A stretch of DNA of 64,000 nucleotides, from positions 38,050,826-38,114,825 of the forward strand of contig JAJEKV010000001.1 in the NCBI GenBank assembly GCA_021234155.1, written 5' to 3'. Numbering within the stretch: the first letter of the stretch is position 1; each line of letters begins with the position of its first letter. Source of the DNA: Isoetes taiwanensis (Eukaryota > Streptophyta > Lycopodiopsida > Isoetales > Isoetaceae). Made by a program: the position numbers and the translations under genes. The notes beneath the pieces are model-generated. The model saw only the letters and a list, made by a program, of their open reading frames with translations. It made no database searches and had not been told where the DNA came from. Positions 11,891-21,828 of this stretch are shown here, piece after piece.

Positions 11891-11950
11891 TTTTAAACAA
11901 AGGTGTGTCATCATTTTAAGATACAATTGTATCTCATTATTGACTTTTTG

Positions 11951-12262
11951 CAGAAAATTACAAAGATCAAGATCCGAATGAGCCCCTACCAATGCACCGC
12001 ATACGCACTCAAGTTTCTATACTTGTTCACATAACATATAGGCATGACAAAAGTGCCGATATTCCCTGTTCTCGCAAGGCATGTAAGAAGACCGTCCAAA
12101 GAAGAGAAAAAAGAACGTAAGGTTGGAGCAGATCGGGAATAGACTCAACAACGGTAGGAAGATCATAAAAGAGACTCACTTTTACATTTCGATGATAAAG
12201 TGCATGACTCATTATTTGTGGAACATCGCCCACGTAAGCATGTTGCATGGCTTAAGGAACAG
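11951..12262 (+). pseudogene. Transposase catalytic-core exons of the 10.4-kb element
   Basis: After a good acceptor (CTTTTTGCAG, 11953) the frame gives NYKDQDPNEPLPMHRIRTQV and SILVHITYRH, then a basic CRKACKK-like run and a stop near 12117. A second piece, with a one-base shift, gives ETHFYIS and DDKVHDSLFVEHRPRK (12170-12235). These match in order the catalytic core of the family named in the previous exon: an ENY strand, a VHITYR strand and an SDDxxHD block. Frameshifts make it inactive. Homology is from motif memory and should be confirmed by profile search. Confidence 0.6.
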
Positions 12263-12340
12263 AAATAGAGTATGAGAAGCATTGGTTTTGGAGTGATGGT
12301 CGCTCATCACAATTCAAGTCGAAAACTTTTTTTTTCTTAG

Positions 12341-13111
12341 GCGTGTACTTCACAATCAATGACAAGGAAATAGCGTGGAACTACTTTGCCACCGCTCATG
12401 GTAAAGGTGAACATGATGGTGCGGTGTGTCTTTGTTATCAAAAGGTCGCTAAGTAAGGAACAACTCAAACCCAATGGTGTGCAACCGAGGCATGCTAAAG
12501 ATATTGTAAAATTACGGTACATATTTCAAAGGGATCTACCGGTCGATGAAACAGATGAGATCAAACCATTTGTTGTGGCAAACATGGAAGAATATGAAAT
12601 TGAAACACTCAAAGGCACAAAGAAGATTCATCAGACACACTGGCCGCCAGGACTAGACCAAACAGCTTGCTCATAGATGCCCATCATGTTTTTCGCCGCG
12701 TTTTGCATGGATCATAATTGGGACTCCCCGCGATCAATAGGTGTAGATTTGGAAAGTGGGAGGTAACCTGACTTAAAACCGGGAGTTGAGAAGAAAAAGG
12801 AGACTCTTGAACAAGCCAATGAATGGATCAAGAATTTGGTAGAGGTAGGTGACAATTTTGCAGTGAATGCTGAGGTAGACAATTCAGAGGGTGTGGACTT
12901 CTACATCCTCAAGTGCACAGAACCCAAATGCACACTTGAAGATTCATACAAAGATGGATGGGGGCAAAAATTTGGAGTGCATGAGGTTATCTTAAGTGGA
13001 TTGTATTATCAATTCATGGGTAATTTCAAGTATATGTTGCTCACTAAACAACCCGAAGCCTCCGTGTACGACCATGTGGTAAGATATCCTAAAATTGATA
13101 TGGAAAAATAG
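12341..13111 (+). pseudogene. Transposase C-terminal exons with HGKGEHDG motif
   Basis: From an acceptor at 12340 the frame reads VYFTINDKEIAWNYFATAHG and KGEHDGAV. The next frame continues KRSLSKEQLKPNGVQPRHAK, and VANMEEYEIETLKGTKKIHQ ends near 12670. The shift lies near 12425. A further block (12836-13111) reads GDNFAVNAEVDNSEGVDFYI, LKCTEPKCTLEDSYKDGWGQ and VYDHVVRYPKIDMEK, a beta-rich segment that follows HGKG in relatives I recall from seed-free plants. Together these close the transposase gene at 13111. Confidence 0.6.
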
Positions 13112-13129
13112 AAGCCTGAGACATGTACG

Positions 13130-13950
13130 TAATTTCACAGAGACCCATGAAAAAATTATGGCCAGTCTCCCAATAACAATGTAATTCTTTGACACTTAAC
13201 CAAATTGATGGCATTCTTTTCAAGTGATTTGTTGTTCCAGCACCTAAGCACGTAAGCACACATTTGTATATATATTAATAATAGTGAGGATGCACAAGGG
13301 TGGTGTGCATGGACACGTACTTTGAAATGAAGATTGAATTGTTGTTTAAGAATGTACATTTGTGACATTGGAATAACATTCAATTATTTATTTTGATACC
13401 ATCACTATCCCAACATTCTTGGCAAATTTATGAAGTTCGAATTCTTGTGCAGTCCATTCAGATTCTGCTTGAGTGTAACAGTGCTCTAGCTCTTTCATTA
13501 GTTTCAAACACTAAGCACTTTAATCACTTTCAGCAGTGCCAGTGAGTAAGCACTGGAACACACGAGCACTTATGCAATAAACAGCTACCTTTAAACAGTT
13601 ATATGGCTTAGCAATAAGCACTGCACCTTACCTGCATGACAGTAAGCACATGATGACATTAAGCAACTACATAAAAGTATCTGTCACTGCAAGACAATAA
13701 GCAGTATCTGCCATTAAGACTCAAACCATAGCACTTGCAGGCAATTTTTTTTTTTAAGCACTTGATAAGTTTTAAGCATCCCTTTCAGTCTGCATTGAAG
13801 TATATATAAACAATATAGCAAAAACTTATAGACAAGTCTGCATTGAACTACATAAACAATATAGCAATAACATTCTTAAATTAAGATAAAGATGGTACAT
13901 GAAAAGTGTAGGATTCCTTGGCCTAAATAAATGACAAACAGGCCAATAAT
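13130..13950. repeat. Non-coding spacer with dispersed TAAGCACT repeats
   Basis: An AT-rich stretch without a credible gene, between the transposase 3' end and the convergent pseudogene. From about 13500 to 13790 the heptamer AAGCACT or close variants recur roughly ten times on the + strand at uneven spacing, for example near 13512, 13551, 13615, 13644 and 13756. A 10-base T run sits at about 13746-13756. Confidence 0.6.
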
Positions 13951-13989
13951 CATGGAGAATGACAAGCGTCATCACCATAAACCTTCTCC

Positions 13990-14660
13990 AATTCCTTCTT
14001 CACAAACCCTGCAGAATCAAGAACTGCTTTTCCGTGAAAAGTCTTTCCAAACATAGCTTCATAATCTTTCTATCTGTCTTAGGCCAAGGCTTGTATCTAT
14101 GTGTATTCTTCACCAGTGACTTCATTTCTTCCTCAGTCTTGGCCTGCAGTATTTCTTCTATCTTTGGGGTGAGTACTGGAAGCACTTCATCATGGACATC
14201 CATCTTGAATGCAGGTACCCGCAGAAATTTCGAGGGGATCGCTAAGGTAAGACTTGTACAATGAATCATCAAGAAGCAAAGTCTTACCCGAGAATCTTGG
14301 GTATGACTCATATATTTTCCCAAGTGGCTTCATCATATTTGGACAGCCCCGGTGTTTGTTAGGGTGGTGAAAACTGGGTACGCACACATTTTTCCCCGTC
14401 CCCATACAAATTCAAATCTGTCCCTCAAACGGACATAGTACTTGCAAAGACATCTTCCACATTGGAGAGTTGCATTGATGACCATATACCAACACGACAT
14501 AATTTCAGAACAAAGTCTTCAAGAAGAACAACGCTTCGGGTCTGAATATCACTTTCTTTTCGCTAGTGTATGTCATTGTCAATCCCGCCTTCCAAGCGTA
14601 TGTGTTCATTTGCACCAAATGTTTTTACCAACACACCATTTAAATCCAAGACAATGAGTT
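13990..14660 (-). pseudogene. FCP1-like HAD phosphatase domain, degraded, inside the transposon
   Basis: FCP1-homology phosphatases dephosphorylate Ser in proteins such as the RNA polymerase II tail, using a DxDG catalytic loop. On the minus strand from 14657 the frame reads LIVLDLNGVLVKTFGANEHI, in which the second catalytic Asp is Asn. VLLEDFVLKLCRVGIWSSMQ follows (14540-14480), then MMKPLGKIYESYPRFSGKTL and LLDDSLYKSYLSDP (14350-14230), the conserved LLDDSxYK motif. The C-terminal EEILQAKTEEEMKSLVKN ends near 14000. At least two frame changes occur. Domain order and motifs fit plant FCP1-like HAD proteins. The Asn and the frameshifts argue against activity. Confidence 0.7.
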
Positions 14661-14875
14661 TATCTTTAGGCGGCAAATCAATATTTAGTAATGCGTTGGA
14701 ACATCCCGAATACCTACACAAGGAATTACTACATGAATAAATAGATGAAGATGAAAATGAAAAATGGGTTGAATGTGGAAACCTTTCAGTATCAACAGCA
14801 GGATTCTCGACCTAACGTAATGAACCGGTAATCCTACATGAATGCAACAAAAGAAAATCAATAATATTCAATGTT

Positions 14876-16700
14876 TTAATCAACACTAAGTTGTGGACTT
14901 GCCCAACAATGCCCATACCCCCTTTCGGGGTTATTAATGGCGTAAATCACTTGTTGAAGATCGGGCTCACCAACCTTGAGGGCCTCGATTACGCATTTTC
15001 TTGAACACACTTCGATATGTGTGGTGTCATGATTGAGACCGCTTCTCGCATCTTTTGCATAGCTACTTCTTGTTCTCTTTCTTGTAGCTTTGAACAACTA
15101 CTTTGCTATCCTCCGCCTTACCCCTCTTTGTTCTTTACGCCCTTTCCTTTACGCAAATATTCAGCCAAGTTGCCCTCATCCGATGGAATTACTCCCTCAA
15201 CTTCCTTAGGTGCTTCAATTGTGTACAATCGGGTTCTGTTGTTTTTCCACAACCGGTGTTGTGTTTCTGACTTCTTCTATAGCTTCTTGGGATGACTTCT
15301 TGGGTGGTGGTGGTGGTTCTCATTGTTGCAATCAAATCATCCACAATTGATGTACTCCTATAGGACTTTGCGGGTGTTGTGCATCTTCAAATGGCACCAT
15401 TGTCCTTCTTTGAACCCTCAACGGTGAGACCTCAATTGCGGATCGGATTAACACATCCTTTTTTGGTGTACTATTTGAAGCACCGCAACATGGCCAAAAC
15501 CTAGCTCGTCAAATACACCCCTCGGCACCTTTCGGGGCAACCATGAATACATTGTCCTCCTCTCAACAATGAACAACAAGCTATATGATACTCATGTTGG
15601 CAATTCATTGCTAAACTTAACCTGTAAGCTTTAGTGAATTCGGACCACATCTTAGAACATGTATAAAATGAATCTTCCACTAGCAACTTATCTCAGATAA
15701 TAGTAGAGATGCTAAATGTTGAGGAGTATCCATTTTCAGTTTCCACAAATTGTTTATGTAGAAATGCAGGAGTCTCTCGTTCTTCTTCGAGAACTTTTAA
15801 CTCCTCCTCAAGTTTGAGTTTACGTTTGACACGCTCATTAACGGATGTAGGGTTCATTGCTTTTTGTACCTTGTTCTGTGCCAAGTTTCCATCCGGACGA
15901 CCGCTCCAAATCTTTAATTTCGCCTCCAACTCACATGTTGGATTAAGCTTGAACTCCTCCCGTTTTGTAGCCAAATCATTTGTGGTCTGTCTTTAAACCT
16001 GTTTTCAGCCTCTTCCAACATCATTTTACGTAATTGAGAGGCCTTCTCATTGCCTTTCAGCTCACTTCCCTTCGCTTCCAGATTCTTTGTGATAAGTAAA
16101 ACTGATTTTCCAATCTCTCTGATCGCATTCTCTAAGGTTTTATGTTTTCATCACATGCAACCGACCTCATTTGATCCATTTTGCCACCTTTGGCTTTGCC
16201 TTCATTTCAGCTTTTCCTAACATGTGCTACAACATCGCCTCTGTTTTTACTTGTCTATTGTTGTGGTATCTTTGACATTGCACGCAAACAAATGCAGCCC
16301 GATTTACTTTGTGTTCCTCGGTGCAAGTATTGATCTAGTGCAATTTTCAAACGCAAAAGCAAGGGGCCGGTTGCTTTCTTTTACTTCTTTGTTGTGACAA
16401 TTCTTGTAGATTTTTTACAGAGTGTTTCCAACTTCTCTTGAAGATGCTCCTTTGCACAATGCCATTTTATCTTTCCCTTGTTCAACTTCTTTGTCCAAAC
16501 GAGTAATCCCAATCTCGATCCGTGACATTATTTTCCAACCAAGCTTCTTCCTCGTGGGGCTTCACCCCGAATTGCAATGCACCTCGATGGTGTGAAAATC
16601 ATCCGCTCCATGCCTCCATCGCCAACAAAGTGAAACACCGATCCGAGTTTTTCCAGGGGAAAAGGAGGGAGAAGGGCGTGATCGGCTTCGACGTCCATGA
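14876..16700 (-). pseudogene. Upstream coiled-coil and Cys/His-rich remnants of the minus-strand gene
   Basis: Probably 5' parts of the phosphatase-like gene. At 15974-15693 a charged frame (NPTSVNERVKRKLKLEEELK, VLEEERETPAFLHKQF) and the region up to about 16150 (NLEAKGSELKGNEKASQL) predict coiled coil. At 15686-15501 the frame holds CQHEYHIACCSLLRGGQC and IHGCPERC, a Cys/His spacing like the second half of a RING or PHD finger. At 15097-14876 lies a basic frame with RKRTRSSYAKDARSG. None is recognised with certainty and the exons cannot be joined. The region ends near the right inverted repeat at 16741. Confidence 0.4.
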
Positions 16701-16740
16701 AGTTTCAAAGACTTAAAGTGCTTAAACGCTTCGCCAAAAG

Positions 16741-16771
16741 TTGTACCCCACTAGCGATTTTACACCCATCA
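16741..16771 (-). repeat. Right terminal inverted repeat with ATCA target duplication
   Basis: The sequence ends ..CTAGCGATTTTACACCC at 16767 and is followed by ATCA (16768-16771), the second copy of the 4-bp duplication. Its complement matches the left end. Confidence 0.85.
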
Positions 16772-18622
16772 ACTGTCCTTGTCAATGGTTCCCCAGGCTA
16801 TTTTTTCCCTCTTGCTCGAGGGGTGAGGCAGGGATGTCCACTAGCACCTTATCTCTTTCTGGCTGTAGCAGAGATGTTAACTAGAGTGATCAATTACCAT
16901 CAATCTATGGGGACTATTGTTGGTCTGAATCTTCCAGACAATACAACCAATCTGTCTATTCTTCAATATGCAGATGACTCGTTCAGCTTTCTCAAAAATG
17001 ATCCTAGCATCATTGCCAATTTTCTCCATATCATTCACATCTTTGAGTCGCCTCGGCATACAAATTTGAATCTAAATAAATGTACTATCATTGGAGACAT
17101 GAACACTGATAGCATTGCTGGTATCAAATGCATTAGATCAACTGAGACTACTAGCCTTTTAGGTATGCCTCTGTCTCTCAATCCCAGTTTAAAAGAGTTA
17201 TGGTCTCCTATAGTTGCAAAAATTAGAAAGAAATTAGGCAACTATGGCAATTGTCTCTCTCTGGCAGGGAGAACAATAATTGCAAATTCAGTCATTGCTG
17301 CTTCTCATATTTATTATTCCTCGGCTCTCTCTTGGCTCCCAAAGGCATTTATCAAACAAATTGAAAGAATTGTGAGAAATTTTATCTGGAAGAATCATCA
17401 CATGGTTAACTGGAACACTATCACCAGAAGCAAGATACAAGGTGGCCTTGGCTGCAAAAATTTGACCCTTCAGGGTTTTGCATTAGCTGGAAAATACATT
17501 TGGAAAACACTATTCAATCATAACAACCCAGCCATGGTCTTCATCAAATATTGGTTATCCTGCAGTCACCCTAAAGGGCATCCTTCGATCAGTCATAGTT
17601 TGCCTTCTTCAGCTTTCACAACTTTGAAACCTGCCCCTAATACTTCCCCTCTAATGAGAAGTTTCATTCTGGCTTGGAACAGGGTTCACAAAACCTTTGA
17701 TAATTCTGCTATTGAGAACAGTCACTCTAATACAAGTTTATTCTGGAATCCCAATTTCTCCAGGGATAATTCCACTCCTTTGGCCATAAACCACCCAAAG
17801 ATATATAAAAAGTGGATGTCCTATGGAATATTACATCTCGGTGATCTCTAGGATCACACAAGGTGGATATCCTGGACCAAACTGAAAAATCGAATTAGAG
17901 GCAGTTCTTCAGATAAAATTATGTACAGATTCATCATGCAAAAAGTTGGCAATGTTAATATCCAACAAAATCCTATCACTGCCCAATGGACTCTGTGTAG
18001 TAAATCCAATTACAAGGTATCCAAGGTTTATACTCTTTTAAATAAGCCTAACATTCCTTCCAAATCTAAGCTCTATTGGGATCTTTCAGATGACACTGAA
18101 TTAAGATTATTCAAAAATATTTGGCTTTCCTACTTGCCCCCCAAAATTTCTTATTTTGCGTGGTTACTTGCAAATAAGAGTGTGCCATGTTTGGAGACTA
18201 TCTCAAGGCACTCCAATTCTGCAACCACTCCAGTTCATCCCTATTGCCCTCTTGGATGTAGATATGTTGAATCTATGGAGCACATATTTGGCTGCGTAAA
18301 GCTCACTACTTTTTGGACATGGTTTGAAGATACCTTTCACATAAGTTGTCCTGCTACTTTACTGGAATTTTTGATGAATGATGATGCTTATAAGAATACT
18401 TTGTGTTGCATTGCATTATGGAATGTTTGGAAGCATAGAAACAGATGCCAGTATGGAGGAAAACAAATATCTATGTTCTGGATCAAATCACAAGTCATAT
18501 ATGATATTGAGATGGTTGCCACCAGTCAAAAACACTTGCACAAAGATGACATGGACACAAAATGGTTAAATATAGGTCAATTTATAGGGGCTCATAGACT
18601 ATTTCAAACTAAATTGTCATGA
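16772..18622 (+). pseudogene. LINE-1 ORF2, C-terminal reverse transcriptase and zf-RVT domain
   Basis: Continues the frame broken at 6333. TVLVNGSPGYFFPLARGVRQ and GCPLAPYLF are reverse transcriptase motif 4, and LQYADDSFSF (about 16962-16990) carries the YADD catalytic pair. SLLGMPLS and IVRNFIWKNHH follow. A TAG at 17849-17851 interrupts the frame after GILHLGDL, but the same frame continues DHTRWISWTKLKNRIRG. The last part, LPPKISYFAWLLANKSVPC and CPLGCRYVESMEHIFGC, is the zinc-binding zf-RVT domain of plant LINE proteins. It ends at TGA 18620-18622. Apart from the insertion and one nonsense codon, ORF2 is intact over about 1250 codons. Confidence 0.92.
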
Positions 18623-19436
18623 TTTACTTATCGACACTCATTGTACTTCTCCTAGATTACATGGGGACCTTTAGCGAGACTTTGGCACTTCGATTGGAGC
18701 CCGAATCACAGACTTTTCCTGTAATGCAGGCCGGTACATGACATTCAATATACATATGACATGTGGACAGTACGCTTAGAGGCATCACAAATATAGACAT
18801 AATTAGCATACCCGATGAAGAATTAGATTGGGCTATGGAGTTTAGAAGCACATACCTTATGCATGAGATCCGGTGGTTTATGGAGAGTAACAAAGAGAAG
18901 AATGACAAATCAGCAGTTTGAGTATTACAGGGAATGCTACTACCATCATAGGGGACTGGCGGATGCATATGGCACTCTAATAATTACGATGTCAACTACC
19001 AATATCGACAGTGATCATCGAGCTAAACCGGGGAAATGGCGAGAACCCTTATACTTCAACCAAACTTCCGAAAGCTCACTATGACTTCCTACACACATAT
19101 CACTTTCACACAAACTACCTTAGCCTTCCAAATCGGTGACTGCGCATATAAAATCTACAAATTTTATTAACATTTACTTTTTCTCTGCAGGAATTGTTCA
19201 CTCATGCTGCTTACACTCTTAGAGGCAGCACAGCATATTTCTCATCTTCTATTTCAATTCACTACTGATTTTGTTACTATTCTGCAAATTACATTGCTAC
19301 TATTATGTGCTTACAGCATCACTTATTTCTTTTGTGTTCATCTGATAGCTTTTACTAGTTTGAGTAGCCTATCTATAAAGGTTTACTCAATATGTTGTAC
19401 CTTTTTCTATAATTAATGAAAAAAACCCCATTCACT

Positions 19437-19468
<32 letters not shown>
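18623..19468 (+). other. LINE-1 3' UTR and poly(A) tail
   Basis: No recognised coding content; a frame at 18863-19084 has no known domain. The end reads ..AATTAATGAAAAAAACCCC..CTC followed by about 30 A, closing the element at 19468. Confidence 0.8.
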
Positions 19469-19471
<3 letters not shown>

Positions 19472-20050
19472 TTGGATCCAATGCACATATTCAAGAATGT
19501 TGCACATTCTTTGTGGAGACACTTGACAGGAGAGTGCGAGACACTAAATGCAGGGTATGATCTCATGGAACAATAAATAATGTCTGAGTTATGGCCCATC
19601 GAAAAAGATGGCAAAACACCTCTTATTAGACAAGGCCCATGGGGTTTGAAAAAACAAGAACTTATGCAAGTGAAAAATGTTATAAAAAAATGCGCACGCC
19701 TACGGGTTATGGCGCATCTCTAAAAAGGGCTTTTACAAAGGAGGATAAAATTACTGGATTGAAGACACATGATTGGCACAAATTTTTACAGGTTATTGTT
19801 AGATCTTGTTATACTGTGCATTTGGTTTTTATGCATGCAAACTAATGTCCCAATTGTGTGGGTTCAACATCTTCTTCCTTGTGCTATTGAAAACTGTCTT
19901 ACACCATACGTACGTACAATCATTTATAGACTTGGCAAGTTCTTTAGATGGGTTACATCAAAGGAAATTAACGTTGAAGACATTCCTGCAATGGAAGTTG
20001 AAATTGTATGCTTGAGAAGATTTTCCCCACCAGCTTCTTTGACCTACAAG
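19469..20050 (+). pseudogene. CACTA tnp2 transposase (segment 2)
   Basis: Starts with the second target-duplication copy and continues HLLDPMHIFKNVAHSLWRHL, then an in-frame interruption, GPWGLKKQELMQ, KKMRTPTGYGASLKRAFTKE and DKITGLKTHDWHKFLQ (about 19690-19790). A short intron follows. Then comes HLLPCAIENCLTPYVRTII and YRLGKFFRWVTSKEINVEDI to RRFSPPASLTY, the start of the DUF4218 region that follows the tnp2 core in CACTA transposases. A donor GTAAGT begins at 20050. Its partner acceptor lies at 25749, beyond the inserted element. The splice phase does not match exactly, a sign of decay. Confidence 0.8.
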
Positions 20051-20091
20051 TAAGTACAAGATACTTATAGATTATTATGACTTTGAAATAT

Positions 20092-20740
20092 CACAAGGCA
20101 TCCTAAAATTTAACTGCCATAATTAACCACTAAGGAACCACTATACATGTGGTTATTTATGCAAAAAATAATAATCTTAATGGAAACCACATATTATAGT
20201 GGTTTTTATAAGTAGGATGTGGTTTTTCATGCTAGTTTTTGTTGCAACATGGTTTATTTAAATTGATAATGGTTTCTAGCATGGTTTTCTTGTTAGTTTA
20301 TTGATACAACATCGGTTATTAAGTTGGTAATGGTTTATGGTATGGTTTTTCAATGTTAGATGATGATTCTCCACATTGGTTTTCTTTTGTAGCATGGTTT
20401 ACTAGAATATATGTAGTTTGGAAGGTGGTTTTTACTGCCAATTTAAATACCTAGTGGTTATTCATGTTGGTTTTCTATTGCCAAAATTGTCTATTAAAAA
20501 TCGACCACATTGGTTTTTTTATCTAGTATGGTTTATTAAAATTAATGTAGTTTACAAGGTGGTTTTTAGTGCCAATATAAATATCTAGTAGTTATTCATG
20601 TTGTTTTTCTATTGCAGAATTGTCTACTAACAATCGAATATGATTTGTAGCATGGGTTTCCGTACCATTTTAATTTGCGTGGTGGTTATTTATAATTCCC
20701 AACTAAAAGGGTGGTTATTCATAGTGCTTAATCTTTAACT
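20092..20740 (+). repeat. Left terminal repeat and subterminal TGGTTT array
   Basis: After the CACAAGG end, GGTTT, ATGGTTT and TGGTTAT recur more than fifteen times (for example 20206, 20219, 20260, 20282, 20341, 20390). Such arrays are transposase-binding sites in EnSpm-type elements; that role here is inferred. Confidence 0.75.
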
Positions 20741-21828
20741 TCAATGGATATTATACTTTCATGATGTAGATTAAATTATAACTTAAATATATGCTACGAA
20801 ATGCATGCTTATATTTAAGACTACCGGAAATACTGAATATTGTAGTGTAGTTACCCGGAAGACCCTAGAAATTTTGATGGAGCATAATGTCAGCTTAATT
20901 TAGCTCTTTAAAACAAGGGAATGTGATTTAAAAAAAAAAAAACATCAGATAAAGCAAGAATTAGAAAAGGACAAAATAAAAAGCTTTAGAATATAGCTGC
21001 TTACTACATATTCTAAACGAGGTGCACCCTAGACTACCACAGTCGTCGGATTCGTCGATCCTACGACCCAGATCGTATGTTGGGGCCTCTGGGCACCTCT
21101 CGTTTCACTTATAGTCAATTATGATTGGAGGCGCCTATGATTTTGAAATATGAAATACGATTTCGCCTAAGGTTTTGATGGAATATTGAATCTCTATACG
21201 GCTTTGCCTAAGATTTTAGAATATGAAATACGGGGGCTCGAACCTCTACCAAAATAACTCAATGTTCTTATAAGACTACTTTAACCAATGTACCCAGTGA
21301 GCTAATGTGATTATTTTTTATCTTGAATCTATGTTTTTTTTTATAACAACCCATTCAATTGTTTTAGGGATATATGGTCTATGGTTTCAGGAATTGTTAT
21401 TTTTTACATCTATATCAAATCCCCCTGAAACCCCCTGTTATTTTGCTACATATTAGTTGCTGGATCGGCTTCTGTACCAGCTTAAGGACATAAGTGGACT
21501 AAAGGAATAAAGCGAAAAGAGATATGTTTGTTGACGCAAGGCCATTAAAAGATATCTTTACCTTTCGAATTTAGAACAGATATTTCTAAGATCTTTTCCA
21601 AAAGCAAAATGGCATTTAGACTCTAGCTTCCTTTCACATTCATCTAGGGGTTTAATTGTTCATACATGCTAACTATAACACATGACGTTTAAGTTACTAA
21701 TTAATGAAGGGTTTAGTCGAAAGATTTCTGGTTCTGAACCTTGTTCTGAACTGGCACCAAGTCGACTGTACTATTTTATGGTGGAGGGCATTTTAGCAAA
21801 TATATAATATACAGGGGTATTTTAACAA
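20741..21828. other. Interior of second CACTA-like element, no gene seen
   Basis: AT-rich. A sub-region at 21020-21240 contains GGCACCTC, AATATGAAATACG twice (about 21146 and 21217) and GGGGCTCGAACCTC, an unidentified short repeat. No coding region is supported. Confidence 0.5.
21818..21828. repeat. 11-bp direct repeat, left flank of Pack-MULE
   Basis: TATTTTAACAA here is repeated exactly at 22816-22826, on either side of the inverted-repeat element, as expected of the 9-11 bp Mutator-type target duplication. Two extra G lie between it and the left repeat. Confidence 0.8.

Larger units (their letters stand above)
6334..16767 (+). mobile_element. 10.4-kb DNA transposon, Sola-like by inference, with captured and inserted cargo
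   Basis: Inserted in the LINE-1 reverse transcriptase. The left end GGGTGCAAAATCGGTACTGGG and the right end (16741-16767, its complement starting GGGTGTAAAATCGCTAG) form an imperfect terminal inverted repeat of about 27 bp. ATCA flanks both sides (6330-6333 and 16768-16771), and the LINE frame is intact without the element. It carries a degraded multi-exon transposase on the + strand (about 6740-13111), interrupted by a GC-rich LINE copy (7495-11245), and a - strand phosphatase-like pseudogene (13990-16700). A 4-bp duplication is known for Sola and a few other superfamilies. The superfamily name is my inference; the boundaries are seen directly. Confidence 0.85.
998..19468 (+). mobile_element. 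LINE-1: full-length-looking non-LTR retrotransposon, split by a DNA transposon
   Basis: A non-LTR retrotransposon that copies itself by target-primed reverse transcription. It has a 5' leader, ORF1 with a CCHC-like knuckle, and ORF2 with an APE-type endonuclease, a reverse transcriptase and a C-terminal zf-RVT domain. A 3' UTR and a poly(A) tail of about 30 A (19439-19468) follow. A perfect 14-bp target duplication flanks the whole. Without the DNA transposon at 6334-16767 it is about 8 kb, in the range of plant L1-type LINEs. It is dead: ORF1 has an in-frame TGA and a frameshift, ORF2 has a TAG at 17849-17851 and the 10.4-kb insertion. Confidence 0.93.

Noticed and set aside
11259-13111. Host gene rather than transposase
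   Set aside because: Lies inside defined transposon ends, is frameshifted, and carries the SDD..HD and HGKG motifs that I associate with transposases.
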